This document shows positions 27,088 through 36,541 of a stretch of 64,000 nt of DNA, piece by piece. The position numbers and the translations under genes were made by a program. A model generated the notes under the pieces. That model was not told where the DNA came from, ran no database searches, and saw only the letters and a list, made by a program, of their open reading frames with translations. This DNA comes from Sedimentitalea sp042687825 (GTDB lineage: Bacteria; Pseudomonadota; Alphaproteobacteria; Rhodobacterales; Rhodobacteraceae), in assembly GCF_042687825.1 (NCBI RefSeq), contig NZ_JBHUQE010000004.1, positions 124,001 to 188,000 on the forward strand. Reading direction: 5' to 3'. Within the stretch, counting starts at the first letter, position 1. Every line of letters begins with the position of its first letter.

Positions 27088-28143
27088 ATGGTCCCCGAAG
27101 AACGCCTTGAACAGATCACTCAGCGGTTTCAGTATCTCGAAGCCGCGATGGCCGATGGCGCCAGCGGTGGCGATATCGCCGCGCTGGCCAAGGAATATTC
27201 CGATCTGCGCCCGGTGGTGGAACAGATCGCGGCCTATCGTGTCCTGCAGGCCGACCTGTCCGAGGCCGAGGCGATGCTGGACGACCCCGACATGCGCGAA
27301 CTGGCCGAAGAGGAACTGCCGGTGCTGCGCCAGCGTTTGCCCCAGGCGGAACACGCGCTGCAGCTGGCCCTGCTGCCCAGGGACAAGGCCGACGCCCGTC
27401 CGGCGATGCTGGAGATCCGCCCGGGCACCGGCGGTGACGAGGCCGCACTGTTCGCCGGCGACCTGCTGCGCATGTATCAGCGCTATGCCGAGGCGCGGCG
27501 ATGGACCTTCGAGATCATCGAGGAACAGGTCACCGAACTGGGCGGCATCAAGGAAGTCGTGGCGCATATCAAGGGCGAGAACGTCTTTGCCCGGATGAAA
27601 TTCGAAAGCGGTGTGCATCGCGTTCAGCGGGTGCCGACCACCGAAAGCGGCGGCCGTATTCACACCAGTGCTGCCACCGTTGCGGTGCTGCCCGAAGCCG
27701 AGGACGTGGATATCCAGATCGACGCGAACGATCTGCGGATCGATACGATGCGCAGTTCGGGCGCCGGCGGGCAGCATGTCAACACCACCGATTCCGCGGT
27801 GCGGATCACCCATCTGCCCAGCGGCATCGTGGTCACCAGTTCCGAGAAATCCCAGCACCGCAACCGCGAGATCGCGATGCAGGTGCTGAAAACCCGCCTC
27901 TATGATCTGGAACGCCAGCGTGTCGACAGCGCACGCAGTGCCGACCGCGCCGCTCAGGTCGGCAGCGGCGACCGGTCCGAACGCATCCGCACCTATAATT
28001 TCCCGCAGGGCCGCATGACCGATCACCGCATCAACCTGACCCTTTACAAGCTGGACCAGGTGATGGCTGGCGATCTTGACGAGGTGATCGACGCGCTGAC
28101 GGCCGACGATCAGGCGCGCAAGCTGGCCGAGATGGGGCCGTGA
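27088..28143 (+). CDS. prfA: Peptide chain release factor 1
   Basis: 351 aa class-I release factor recognising UAA and UAG. The GGQ peptidyl-hydrolysis motif is at residues 227-229 ([18 protein letters not shown]) and the PxT codon-recognition motif appears as VPTTESGGR. The N-terminal coiled-coil region and the terminal [14 protein letters not shown] are typical. The stop codon overlaps the GTG start of prmC, the methyltransferase that modifies this Gln. A TATAAG hexamer ends 11 bases before the ATG and may be its -10 box. Confidence 0.96.
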   Translation: MVPEERLEQITQRFQYLEAAMADGASGGDIAALAKEYSDLRPVVEQIAAYRVLQADLSEAEAMLDDPDMRELAEEELPVLRQRLPQAEHALQLALLPRDKADARPAMLEIRPGTGGDEAALFAGDLLRMYQRYAEARRWTFEIIEEQVTELGGIKEVVAHIKGENVFARMKFESGVHRVQRVPTTESGGRIHTSAATVAVLPEAEDVDIQIDANDLRIDTMRSSGAGGQHVNTTDSAVRITHLPSGIVVTSSEKSQHRNREIAMQVLKTRLYDLERQRVDSARSADRAAQVGSGDRSERIRTYNFPQGRMTDHRINLTLYKLDQVMAGDLDEVIDALTADDQARKLAEMGP

Positions 28144-28970
28144 CCGCGGCCGAGGCCATGGTGGCGGCCACCGCGCGGCTGCGCGCCGCCGGCATCGCCC
28201 AGCCGGCGCGCGATGCGCGTATCCTGCTGGCCCATGCGGCGCGTATCGAGGCTGCGCGCGTGACCCTGATCGCCCCCGAGGATCTGTCGCCCGATATCGG
28301 CGAACGTTATGAGCAGCTGATCGCGCTGCGCGCGGTGCGCGTGCCGGTGTCGCATCTGGTGGGCGAACGCGAATTCTATGGCCGCCGGTTCAAGATCAGC
28401 GGCGATGTGCTGGACCCGCGCCCGGAAACCGAAACGCTGGTCGAAGCCGCCCTGTCCGCGCCGTTTTCGCGGCTGCTGGATCTGGGCACCGGGTCGGGCT
28501 GCATTCTGGTGACCCTGCTGGCCGAAACGCCGGACGCCACCGGGCTGGGGGTCGATCTGTCCGAGGCCGCCTGTCTGCAGGCCAGCGCCAATGCGGTGTT
28601 TCACCAGGTGCAGAACCGCGCCGAGATCCTGCAATCCGACTGGTTTGACGCGGTGCAGGGCCAGTTCGACCTGATCGTCGCCAATCCGCCCTATATCGCC
28701 CGCGACGACATGGCCGGGCTGCAGGACGAGGTGCGCCGGCACGAGCCGGAAATGGCGCTGACCGATGGCGGCGACGGGCTGGGGGCCTATCGGGTCATCT
28801 CGGCGCAGGTGGCCGGGTTTCTGCGCCCCGGCGGCCGCGTGCTGCTGGAGATCGGCCCGACCCAGGGGGCCGCGGTGCAGGCGCTGTTGGCGGCGGCCGG
28901 GCTGCAGGGGCTGAGCGTGGTGCATGACCTGGACCGGCGGCCGCGCGTGATCTGCGCCGTCAGGGTTTGA
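28140..28970 (+). CDS. prmC: Release factor glutamine N5-methyltransferase
   Basis: 276 aa SAM-dependent methyltransferase that methylates the GGQ glutamine of release factors. The SAM site is [20 protein letters not shown] and the catalytic NPPY is at residues 182-185. An N-terminal helical domain (residues 1-85) binds the release factor. It starts at GTG, coupled to prfA through a GTGA overlap. Confidence 0.95.
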   Translation: MTAAEAMVAATARLRAAGIAQPARDARILLAHAARIEAARVTLIAPEDLSPDIGERYEQLIALRAVRVPVSHLVGEREFYGRRFKISGDVLDPRPETETLVEAALSAPFSRLLDLGTGSGCILVTLLAETPDATGLGVDLSEAACLQASANAVFHQVQNRAEILQSDWFDAVQGQFDLIVANPPYIARDDMAGLQDEVRRHEPEMALTDGGDGLGAYRVISAQVAGFLRPGGRVLLEIGPTQGAAVQALLAAAGLQGLSVVHDLDRRPRVICAVRV

Positions 28971-28982
28971 AACGTGTAAAAC

Positions 28983-29050
28983 CGGCCGCAGACCGCCCGT
29001 TGCAGCCAAAAAATCCACAAAAAAAGTGCACAAACTCTTGTCTGCGGCCG
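28983..29050. repeat. 11-bp inverted repeat flanking an A-rich loop
   Basis: CGGCCGCAGAC (28983-28993) and GTCTGCGGCCG (29040-29050) are perfect complements separated by 46 bases. The intervening DNA contains two runs of six to seven A in an otherwise GC-rich genome. It sits just after the prmC stop (28970). It could be a terminator-like structure, a protein-binding site or part of a leader for the DUF4167 gene. Confidence 0.4.
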
Positions 29051-29203
29051 CCGGACATGGTTAGTCGGAGTTGTTGCCTCTAGGGCTGCTGCTGCAGCAC
29101 GTCGGCGACACCAAGCCCCAAAAGTCGGTGATTCGGTGAATTTGAACGCACGAGGCGTGAAACGGATCACAAAGGCAGCGCAGACAAGGCTGACAGCAAG
29201 CAC

Positions 29204-29926
29204 ATGAGATCATCCAAATCACGTTCGCGGTCGAAATCGAACCGCAACCGGTCCCAAGGTGGTGGCAATGTCATCAATCGGGTGTTTGACAGCTCGGGTC
29301 CCGAGGGCAAGGTGAGGGGCACGCCGCAGCAGATCATCGAGAAATACAACCAGCTGGCCCGCGATGCGCAGCTGGGCAATGACCGTGTCGCGACCGAGAA
29401 TTTCCAGCAGCATGCCGAGCATTACCTGCGACTGCTGGGCGAGGCGCAGCGCGAGATGGACGCCAAGCGCGAGGAGCAGGAACGCCAGAACCGTGAACGC
29501 CAGGCCGAGCGCGACCGCGAACGCGCCGAGCGCCAGGAACGCGAAGCGGCCGCGTCTGTCGCTGTCACACCCGCGGCCCCCGCGATGTCCGATCCCGGCG
29601 CGGCGCCGCAACCCGATGTTGTCGATCCGCGCGATGCAAGCGCAGACAGCAATGACAGTGGTCTGGTCGAGACGCCGGAAAGCGCGCCGAAAAAGCCGCG
29701 CCGGCCGCGCAGCCGCAAGCCGGTGGCCAAACCCGCCAATCCCGAGGCCAGCCAGCCCGAGACCGCTCAGCCTGCCGAGACCGCTCAGCCTGCCGAGGCC
29801 GGTGCCGCGGCGGGGGACAAACCGGGCGCAGGCCGGAAACGGACGCGCAAACCGGCCGCCGCCAAGGCAGATGCGGCCCCCAAGGCGGATAGCGAGACCG
29901 ACGGCAACTCGGAAGCCGCGGAATAG
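29204..29926 (+). CDS. DUF4167 domain protein
   Basis: 240 aa. The N-terminal 75 residues are the DUF4167 domain: a basic Arg/Ser/Asn start, then GGNVINRVFDSSGPEGKVRG and ENFQQHAEHYLRLLGEAQRE. A Glu/Arg-rich coiled coil (residues about 85-115, repeats of ER, QE and DR) follows, then a disordered Ala/Pro/Lys tail with two copies of ETAQPA. This is a conserved alphaproteobacterial protein, highly charged and probably nucleic-acid binding. No experimental function is known to me. The prfA-prmC-DUF4167 order is typical of the group. Confidence 0.85.
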   Translation: MRSSKSRSRSKSNRNRSQGGGNVINRVFDSSGPEGKVRGTPQQIIEKYNQLARDAQLGNDRVATENFQQHAEHYLRLLGEAQREMDAKREEQERQNRERQAERDRERAERQEREAAASVAVTPAAPAMSDPGAAPQPDVVDPRDASADSNDSGLVETPESAPKKPRRPRSRKPVAKPANPEASQPETAQPAETAQPAEAGAAAGDKPGAGRKRTRKPAAAKADAAPKADSETDGNSEAAE

Positions 29927-29963
29927 AACCCGCACGCCGGTCGCAAGGCGTCACGGGCGGGTT
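29927..29963 (+). terminator. Imperfect stem-loop after the DUF4167 gene
   Basis: AACCCGC and ACGCC pair with GGCGT and GCGGGTT, around an 8-base loop and with a small bulge. ATTAT follows. It begins immediately after the stop codon and faces the convergent rsmA gene. It is a plausible terminator without a strong U-tract. The remaining 150 bases up to the rsmA stop (30113) show nothing recognisable. Confidence 0.4.
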
Positions 29964-30112
29964 ATTATCCGATCATCCCGACCGGTTGGGCGGGTTTGGA
30001 CAGTGGCGGCGGTGGCTGACGGTTTTGCCGCGCGCATTTTCTGCGTGACGGCACGGCAGTTCCTTCCGGGCCGCGCGTCCCGCCCGTCCGGCAGGTTTCG
30101 CAAACCGGCGCG

Positions 30113-30952
30113 TCAGGCGTCCAGTGCCCGCGCCAGGGCACAAAAACCTTCGAGCGGCACGCGTTCGGCCCGATCCGTCGGTTTCAGCCCGGCGCTGTGC
30201 AGGCGATCCTCGATATCCGGTGCCAGCCCCTTGAGAGCCGCGCGCAGCATCTTGCGGCGCTGGTTGAACGCGGCGGCAACCACCCGCGACAATGTCGCGG
30301 CATCTGCCTCGAATCGCGGACGGGGCAGCGCCGTCAGATGCACCACCGCACTGGACACTTTGGGTGGCGGCGTAAAGGCGTCGGGCGGCAGGGACATGGC
30401 GATCCGCGCGTCACTTCGCCATTGCGCCAGAATCGCCAGCCGGCCATAGGCCTTGCTGCCGGGCTGGGCGACGATGCGGTCCGCGACCTCGCGCTGGAAC
30501 ATGAGCGTCAGGCTTTGCCAGAAGGGCGGCCAGTCCGGCGGAGTCAGCCAGCGCACCAGCAGTTCGGTGCCGATATTGTAGGGCAGGTTGGCGGCGATGC
30601 GCACCGGCGGTGTCAGATGCGCCAGCGGGTCGATCTGCAAGGCGTCGCCCTCGATGACCTCTAGCCGGCCGGGATAGGCGGCAGCAATCTCCTGAAGCGC
30701 GGCGATGCAGCGCGCATCCTTTTCCACCGCCAGCACCCGCCGCGCGCCCTCGGCCAGCAGCCCGCGCGTCAGCCCGCCGGGGCCAGGACCGATTTCGAGC
30801 ACGTCGCAGGCCGAAAGATCGCCGGCCTGACGGGCGATCTTGGCGGTCAAGTTCAGATCGAGCAGAAAGTTCTGGCCGAGCGACTTGCGCGCCGAAAGCT
30901 GATGCGAGGCAATGACCTGGCGCAGCGGGGGCAGGGTGTCGATGCGGCTCAT
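30113..30952 (-). CDS. rsmA: 16S rRNA dimethyladenosine transferase RsmA (KsgA)
   Basis: 279 aa methyltransferase that dimethylates two adjacent adenines near the 3' end of 16S r[23 protein letters not shown] at the start, SAM loop [15 protein letters not shown], acidic VEKDARC and catalytic [15 protein letters not shown] are all present. It is the last gene of the outer-membrane biogenesis operon, following pdxA, as in E. coli surA-pdxA-rsmA. Confidence 0.96.
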   Translation of the reverse strand: MSRIDTLPPLRQVIASHQLSARKSLGQNFLLDLNLTAKIARQAGDLSACDVLEIGPGPGGLTRGLLAEGARRVLAVEKDARCIAALQEIAAAYPGRLEVIEGDALQIDPLAHLTPPVRIAANLPYNIGTELLVRWLTPPDWPPFWQSLTLMFQREVADRIVAQPGSKAYGRLAILAQWRSDARIAMSLPPDAFTPPPKVSSAVVHLTALPRPRFEADAATLSRVVAAAFNQRRKMLRAALKGLAPDIEDRLHSAGLKPTDRAERVPLEGFCALARALDA

Positions 30953-31036
30953 GCGGCGGCTCCTGTCGCGCGGGGGGTCGGGGTTGCGCCGGCATTTTCA
31001 TGCCTCCGGCGGGGATATTTCCGGCAAGAGGAAGCC

Positions 31037-32002
31037 TCAGTCGCCACGGGACATCCGCCGGGCAAGTTTCAGGGCCGCGATCAGGCTGGCGGGATTGGCC
31101 ATGCCGGTGCCGGCAATGTCAAATGCGGTGCCATGATCGGGCGAGGTGCGGATGAACGGCAGGCCCAGGGTGACATTGACGCCATTGTCGAAATCCAGCG
31201 TCTTGATCGGGATCAGCGCCTGGTCGTGATACATCGCGATCGCCGCGTCATATTTTGCGCGGGCGGCGGCGTGAAACAGCGTGTCCGCCGGATGCGGTCC
31301 GCTGAGCAGGAAATCGTCGCAGGCCATGTCCGCCAGCAGCGGAGCGATCCAGTCCATTTCCTCGCGGCCCATGGCGCCGCCTTCGCCGGCATGGGGATTC
31401 AGCCCGGCGATTGCCAGGCGCGGTCTGCTCAGACCGAAATGCCGGCGCAGTCCGGCGGCGGTGATGGTGATGGTCTGGCGCAGCAGATCCGGGGTCAGCA
31501 GGCGGGGCACCTCAGCCAGCGCAACATGGATGGTGGCCGGAACCACCCGCAAACGGTCGCTGGCCAGCATCATCACCACCCGGTCGCATCCACCCAGGGC
31601 GCCCAGAAACTCTGTGTGTCCGGGATAGGCAAAGCCGGCGCCGTCGATCAGCGCCTTTTTGTGGATCGGCGCGGTGCAGACCGCGCAGGCCTGTCCGGAT
31701 TGCACCAGCTTTACGGCGCGTTCGATCACCGCGATGACGCCGGTCGCGTTACGAGGATCGGGCTGCCCGGGTACCGACGCGGCGTTGAACCGGTGGGCCA
31801 GCACAGGCAGGCCATGGGCACTGGCCGCCGGGGCCTGCGCGGGCGCCTCGATCCCGATCACCGGAGTGTTGTCCGGCAGATGGCGCGGATCGCCGATCCA
31901 GAAGAACGGGCAGTCCGGCCCCAGTGCGCGCCATGCCCTGACGGCCAGTTCCGGTCCGATGCCTGCAGGTTCTCCGCAGGTCAGGGCAATCGGTGCGGTC
32001 AT
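31037..32002 (-). CDS. pdxA: 4-hydroxythreonine-4-phosphate dehydrogenase
   Basis: 321 aa enzyme of pyridoxal-5'-phosphate synthesis that oxidises 4-phosphohydroxy-L-threonine. Family blocks: ALTCGEPAGIGPELAVRAW, CTAPIHKKALIDGAGF, GLNPHAGEGGAMGREEMDWI, YHDQALIPIKTLDFDNGVNV and a C-terminal RTSPDHGTAFDIAGTGMAN, carrying the metal-binding histidines. The start overlaps the surA stop by an ATGA junction. Confidence 0.95.
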   Translation of the reverse strand: MTAPIALTCGEPAGIGPELAVRAWRALGPDCPFFWIGDPRHLPDNTPVIGIEAPAQAPAASAHGLPVLAHRFNAASVPGQPDPRNATGVIAVIERAVKLVQSGQACAVCTAPIHKKALIDGAGFAYPGHTEFLGALGGCDRVVMMLASDRLRVVPATIHVALAEVPRLLTPDLLRQTITITAAGLRRHFGLSRPRLAIAGLNPHAGEGGAMGREEMDWIAPLLADMACDDFLLSGPHPADTLFHAAARAKYDAAIAMYHDQALIPIKTLDFDNGVNVTLGLPFIRTSPDHGTAFDIAGTGMANPASLIAALKLARRMSRGD

Positions 32003-33246
32003 TTCTCGACGATCACCGCATCCGCTTGCAGCTGATCAAGATAGCTTTGCGCAAACGCCTGCAGGCGCTGCGAGACCAGCGCGTTCGCGACATCCGCGCG
32101 CGAAGCGTCCTCGTTGAGCGCGGCCGTGCGCCCGCACAGCATCAGATAGAGCAGTGTCTGACCGTTGGCGCGGGTCAGGGCGGTCGAACTTTCATTCTCG
32201 TCCAGCTTGGCCAGTTCGGTGGCGATGTCGCGCGGAATCTCGCCGGGCTTGCGGCTTTCGCGGACCAGCCGTTCGGGCGGCTGGTTCAGTGCGATTCCGT
32301 AGAGATCGTCACAGCTGTCGACCGCCGCGCCAATGCGCGCCGCTTCGGCCAGCGCCTCGGGGCTGCGGCCGCCGGGAATGGCATAGGTCGCATATTCGAT
32401 GGCGGAATAGCGGGGTGCCGCGATGTTGGATTCCTGGATGCCGCGCATCTGGAACAGCGCGACGGCTTCGGGCAGGGCGATCGGGTCGGTGATCTCGCCG
32501 GGAGACAGGGCCAGAATGACCGGCCGCAGACCCGGTGGCAGCGCGTTCAGGTCCAGCCAGTTCATCCGACCCCCGCTATTGCGGGTCTGGGCGGCCGAAT
32601 ATTGCGTTGCTGCCTGTGAAAACGCTTGTTGACTGGTCAGCTGGGCGATTTCCTGAGCCAGGGCATCGACCTGTTCTGCGGTCTGCGGCGTCACCGGGAT
32701 GATGATCTCGGACAGCAGCACGCGAATGCCGCTGCCACCGCCGGCGCTGCCCAGCGCGCGGTCGATCTCGGCTTCGGTCGGGCGCGCCTGCGACAGGAAA
32801 CGAGCGCGGATCAGGTCGCGCCAGGCAACATTGACCTTGGCAAAATCCTGCAGGGTTTGCAGCGCCACCCCGCTCTGTTTCAGAGCGGCAATGAACTCTT
32901 CTGCGGACAGTTCGGTACGTGCGGCCAGTTCTTCGATACCGGCCTCGACATCTTCGGGTGAGATGCTCATGCCGGCGGCCTTGACGGCCTGCAGTTTCAG
33001 CCGATCCTCGATCAGCGCTTCGCGGGCCAATTGTCGGGGATTACCGGGCGCGCGCAGCAATTGCAGGAACAGGGCGCGTTGTTCCAGTTCGAACCGGGTG
33101 ATCACCTGATCGTTGACCATGATCACCGGCGCGAACAGCCCCTGGGCGATGGCACTGCCGGCCAGCATGGTCAGCAACAGGCCCAAGGCGCCGCCCGTCA
33201 GGCGTCGCAGATGGGGTCGGAGTTTGCGCATAAGAGTCAACTGCAT
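31999..33246 (-). CDS. surA: Periplasmic chaperone SurA
   Basis: 415 aa. A signal peptide ends near AGSAIAQG, then an N-terminal chaperone domain begins VIMVNDQVITRFELEQRALF. A parvulin-like PPIase region follows (about residues 170-290, RNSGGRMNWLDLNALPPGLR). SurA escorts beta-barrel proteins through the periplasm to the Bam complex and is especially important for LptD, whose gene is directly upstream. The ATG at 33246 lies inside the lptD 3' end; an in-frame ATG at 33231 just past the lptD stop is equally plausible. It is coupled to pdxA by ATGA. Confidence 0.9.
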   Translation of the reverse strand: MQLTLMRKLRPHLRRLTGGALGLLLTMLAGSAIAQGLFAPVIMVNDQVITRFELEQRALFLQLLRAPGNPRQLAREALIEDRLKLQAVKAAGMSISPEDVEAGIEELAARTELSAEEFIAALKQSGVALQTLQDFAKVNVAWRDLIRARFLSQARPTEAEIDRALGSAGGGSGIRVLLSEIIIPVTPQTAEQVDALAQEIAQLTSQQAFSQAATQYSAAQTRNSGGRMNWLDLNALPPGLRPVILALSPGEITDPIALPEAVALFQMRGIQESNIAAPRYSAIEYATYAIPGGRSPEALAEAARIGAAVDSCDDLYGIALNQPPERLVRESRKPGEIPRDIATELAKLDENESSTALTRANGQTLLYLMLCGRTAALNEDASRADVANALVSQRLQAFAQSYLDQLQADAVIVEK

Positions 33247-35438
33247 GCTTTTCTGTATTTCTCGGTTCCGCCTTCCACGGCAAAGCCGCGTAGAGCGATG
33301 GTAAAGCCGAAATCGGTGGAAGGCTCAACACTTGTTGACGAGGTATAGCGCCGCCGCAGGGAAATATCGACGGTTACGCACTCGTTGCGATAGATCAGAC
33401 CGACCCCGGCGCGGGTGGCCCGGTCATCGGAAATATCGTAGCGCAGGTTGGCGCTGGCGGTCCAGCTGGGGTTGATGTTGTAATCGCCGTCGAACCACAA
33501 TTCGGACAGCGGTTTGCCGCGGCCTTCGGCCGGGTCGGTGCCAAGCCAAAGATAGGTGCCAGCAAGGGACACGCGCGGCGTGTACCAGTTGCCGCGGAAC
33601 TCGGCCTTGGCCAGGCTCAGCGAACCGTCGATCAGCCCGCGGCCGGTCAGCGCCAGGCCGGTGTCGGTCTTGAACTGCCCGGCGACCAGGATTGCCGACG
33701 TGGTGCCCGACAGGCCAGATGTGTTGGTAAAGGACGGATCGGCGGTCTTGCGAAACACCTGGCCGACGGTCGCCCAGGCCTGCCAGCCATCGGGGGCGTG
33801 CCGCGACCAGTTCAGGCCATAGACCAGCGTGCCGCCATCCTCGCGCCGGTCCGGCGCCGGAAAGCGCGACAGGGACACCAGGTTGCCCTGGTCGAACTCG
33901 ACAAAGGTGCTTTCGTCATTTGGCGGATCTTCGCCGTTGACGTTGCTCCAGCCGAATTGCGCCATCGGTTCCAGATAGTGGGTCACGCCATTGGCCTGGG
34001 TGCGCTGCATCGGATAGCTGAGCGTCAGCGCCGTGCGGGGCGTGTGACGCAATATGGTGTCGGGATAGCGGCTGTCCTGGTTGATCCGGAACACATCGGC
34101 CGAGACGCCCATGCGCCAGTCGGCGCGCAGTCCGCTGGCGCCGATCCAGCTGCGCCGCCAGTCGATATCGGCGGTGGTGCGCATCACGTCGCGGCCCAAC
34201 TGATCCTGAGATGAACTGCGTTCGTGCCCATGGGCCTCGAAGTTCAGGCGAAACTCGCCGCCCACCGCGGCGGGAAAATAGCGCCGCTCAAAGAACACGT
34301 CGCCCACCAGCAGCGGCTGGGTGGTCGAATCCTCGTCCCGCAGCGAGCGGAAATGGATGATATCGGCCTGAAAGGCGGTGTCCCGCCGCACCCGGAACAG
34401 CGCGACCTCGCTGCGCAGCCGGTCGACATCGGGCAGGCCGTAATCGGCGACATAGGCGTTGTCGCTGACCGCTTCGATCTCGAAACGCAGCTTGAAGTCG
34501 CGCGGCAGGTCGAACTGGCCCAGCCCGAACAGGTAGCCGCGCGAGGTATTGGGGATCAGGTCGTCGCGCGTATAGGCACCCTCAAAGGTGACGCGCCCGG
34601 CCTTGAACGCCTGCCGATAGCGGAAATCCAGCGTCCGGGTGCGCGAGGATACATAGGGCGCCAGGGTCAGGTCGCGCGAGTCGCCGAACGGGATGAAATA
34701 GGGCAGCCGCAGTCCGGTACCCAGTTGCGAGGTGGTGCGGACCGAGGGGATCAGAAAGCCCTTGGCGCGCTCCAGCGTCGGGTCGGGCAGGCGAAACCGC
34801 GGCAGATAGGCGATCGGCACATCCAGCACCCGAAACTGGGCGTCCTCGAAATAGAGCTGCCGCTCTTGCTGGTCGTGGATCACCTTGGTGGCCCGGATTT
34901 GCCACAGCGGCGGACGGCCGTCCTCGCAGACATGGCACGAGGTCACGGCGGTCTTATAAAGCTGCGTGTAACGGCCACTGACCCGGGTCATCTGCAGTGC
35001 CGCCAGCTGCAGCTGCTGATCCAGCACCATGCGGGCGCCGGTCAGCAACCCGTTCTGCAACTCGGAATCCATTTCGGCGGCATCCGCCAGGATCGTCACC
35101 GCGCCGCCCTGCTCGATGCGGATCGGACCGAGGATGCTCAGTTGGCCACTGCCGCGCTCAAACGAGATGCGCCGGGCGCGCAGGCGCACATCGTCATGAA
35201 ACACCTCGACATTGCCCTCGGCGACCAGTTGGCGGTCGGGCGTGATATAGACATTGTCGGCCACCAGGATCGCCGGGACGGTCGCGGCCGGGGTGTCCGC
35301 AGAAACCGCGCCGGGACCGTCGTCGCGCGTGGCTTCCTGCTCGGTCTCCGATGCGGCGACCTGAGCGGCTGTCTGTGTCGCCGTTGCCGCGGCCAGCAGC
35401 AGTGCCAACCCGCACCCTATCCGATCGCGATACCGCAT
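33237..35438 (-). CDS. lptD: LPS-assembly protein LptD
   Basis: 733 aa outer-membrane beta-barrel that inserts lipopolysaccharide into the outer leaflet. A signal peptide ends around residue 25. The periplasmic beta-jellyroll (OstA/LptA fold, NVYITPDRQLVAEGNVEV) spans about 57-150. The barrel follows, with many alternating aromatic strands and the conserved C-terminal YRNECVTVDISLRRRYTSS. Cysteines at 168 and 171 (SCHVC), together with C-terminal cysteines, can make the disulfides needed for activity. Its start codon overlaps the lptG stop by one base. No lptE is seen in the window. Confidence 0.94.
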   Translation of the reverse strand: MRYRDRIGCGLALLLAAATATQTAAQVAASETEQEATRDDGPGAVSADTPAATVPAILVADNVYITPDRQLVAEGNVEVFHDDVRLRARRISFERGSGQLSILGPIRIEQGGAVTILADAAEMDSELQNGLLTGARMVLDQQLQLAALQMTRVSGRYTQLYKTAVTSCHVCEDGRPPLWQIRATKVIHDQQERQLYFEDAQFRVLDVPIAYLPRFRLPDPTLERAKGFLIPSVRTTSQLGTGLRLPYFIPFGDSRDLTLAPYVSSRTRTLDFRYRQAFKAGRVTFEGAYTRDDLIPNTSRGYLFGLGQFDLPRDFKLRFEIEAVSDNAYVADYGLPDVDRLRSEVALFRVRRDTAFQADIIHFRSLRDEDSTTQPLLVGDVFFERRYFPAAVGGEFRLNFEAHGHERSSSQDQLGRDVMRTTADIDWRRSWIGASGLRADWRMGVSADVFRINQDSRYPDTILRHTPRTALTLSYPMQRTQANGVTHYLEPMAQFGWSNVNGEDPPNDESTFVEFDQGNLVSLSRFPAPDRREDGGTLVYGLNWSRHAPDGWQAWATVGQVFRKTADPSFTNTSGLSGTTSAILVAGQFKTDTGLALTGRGLIDGSLSLAKAEFRGNWYTPRVSLAGTYLWLGTDPAEGRGKPLSELWFDGDYNINPSWTASANLRYDISDDRATRAGVGLIYRNECVTVDISLRRRYTSSTSVEPSTDFGFTIALRGFAVEGGTEKYRKACS

Positions 35439-36541
35439 CAGCCGTCTTCCGCGTGCAGCAACAGACCGACCGTCAGCAGGATCGAGGCCACCGGCGGCGC
35501 CCAGGCGGCAAACGCGACCGGCAACTGGCCGTTCTCGCCAAGGATCTGAGCAAAATTCCGGATGAAATACAGGCCGAACCCCAGCAGAACGGCGGTCAGA
35601 ACCGCGACACCGGTGCCGCCGAACCGGGTGTGGCGCATGGTAAAGGCGGCCCCCACCAGCACCATCGCCATCAGAAAGACCGGCCGCGCCAGTTCGACCT
35701 GAAACCAGACCTCGTGGCGTTTGGTGGCAAAGCCCGCCTGTTTCAGTTCTCGGATGGTGTCGGGCAAATCATAGATCGAGATCCCCGTCGGACGGCCCAG
35801 GCTGTCGCGGATACGATCTTCGGTCAGGGTGGTCGAGATGCGCAGCGTGTCGTGCTGCGCCGAGGTGGTCTCCGGGTTCAGCCCGGCGACCAACGGCCAG
35901 ACCTTGGCCTGGCTGAGAATCCATTCGTCCTGGCGCAGTTGGGCGCTTTCGGCATGAATGCGCCGCACCGGACCGCCGCCGGGGGCATAGGTCAGGATGG
36001 TGACATCAAAGAGGGTGATCTCGTCCTCGTCGCCGCCAAAGCCGGTGGCGTGGATCACCGATTGTCCGCGTGCCGCCCCCTGGCGCAGCCACAGCCCCTC
36101 GCCGCTGAGCGACAACGCCGAGGGGCCGCCGGTGCGGTAGGTGTCGGCCAGTTGCTGATACCGTTGCGAGGTCGCCGCGACGATGGGGTTCAGCGTGCTG
36201 ACCGCCAGCACGCCGATGACCAGCGCGACCAGCACCGGCCCGGCCAGCGCGCGGATGCCCGACCGCCCGGTGGCGCGGGTCACGACCAGTTCGCTGCTGC
36301 GGGCCAGGCCGACATACAGAACGATGGTCGACAGAATCATCAACAGCGGCAGAATCTCGTTCACCGCGGCCGGGGCGTTCAGCAGCATCAGACGGAACAA
36401 CTGGCCAAAGCTGACATCGACGCCTTCGAACTTGCGCAACTGCTCGATCAGGTCGATCAGCATGATCAGCGTCAGGAACACCGATCCGATCAGCAGAAAG
36501 CTCTGGGTAAAGCGCCGCGCGAAGTACCGGTCTAGAATCAT
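35438..36541 (-). CDS. lptG: LPS export ABC transporter permease LptG
   Basis: 367 aa with six transmembrane helices (three at each end) around a periplasmic jellyroll domain. It starts MILDRYFARRFTQSFLLIGS and contains SELVVTRATGRSGIRALAGP, the cytoplasmic coupling helix. It partners LptF and the LptB ATPase (not in this window) to extract LPS from the inner membrane. The start at 36541 overlaps the lptF stop by ATGA. Confidence 0.93.
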   Translation of the reverse strand: MILDRYFARRFTQSFLLIGSVFLTLIMLIDLIEQLRKFEGVDVSFGQLFRLMLLNAPAAVNEILPLLMILSTIVLYVGLARSSELVVTRATGRSGIRALAGPVLVALVIGVLAVSTLNPIVAATSQRYQQLADTYRTGGPSALSLSGEGLWLRQGAARGQSVIHATGFGGDEDEITLFDVTILTYAPGGGPVRRIHAESAQLRQDEWILSQAKVWPLVAGLNPETTSAQHDTLRISTTLTEDRIRDSLGRPTGISIYDLPDTIRELKQAGFATKRHEVWFQVELARPVFLMAMVLVGAAFTMRHTRFGGTGVAVLTAVLLGFGLYFIRNFAQILGENGQLPVAFAAWAPPVASILLTVGLLLHAEDG

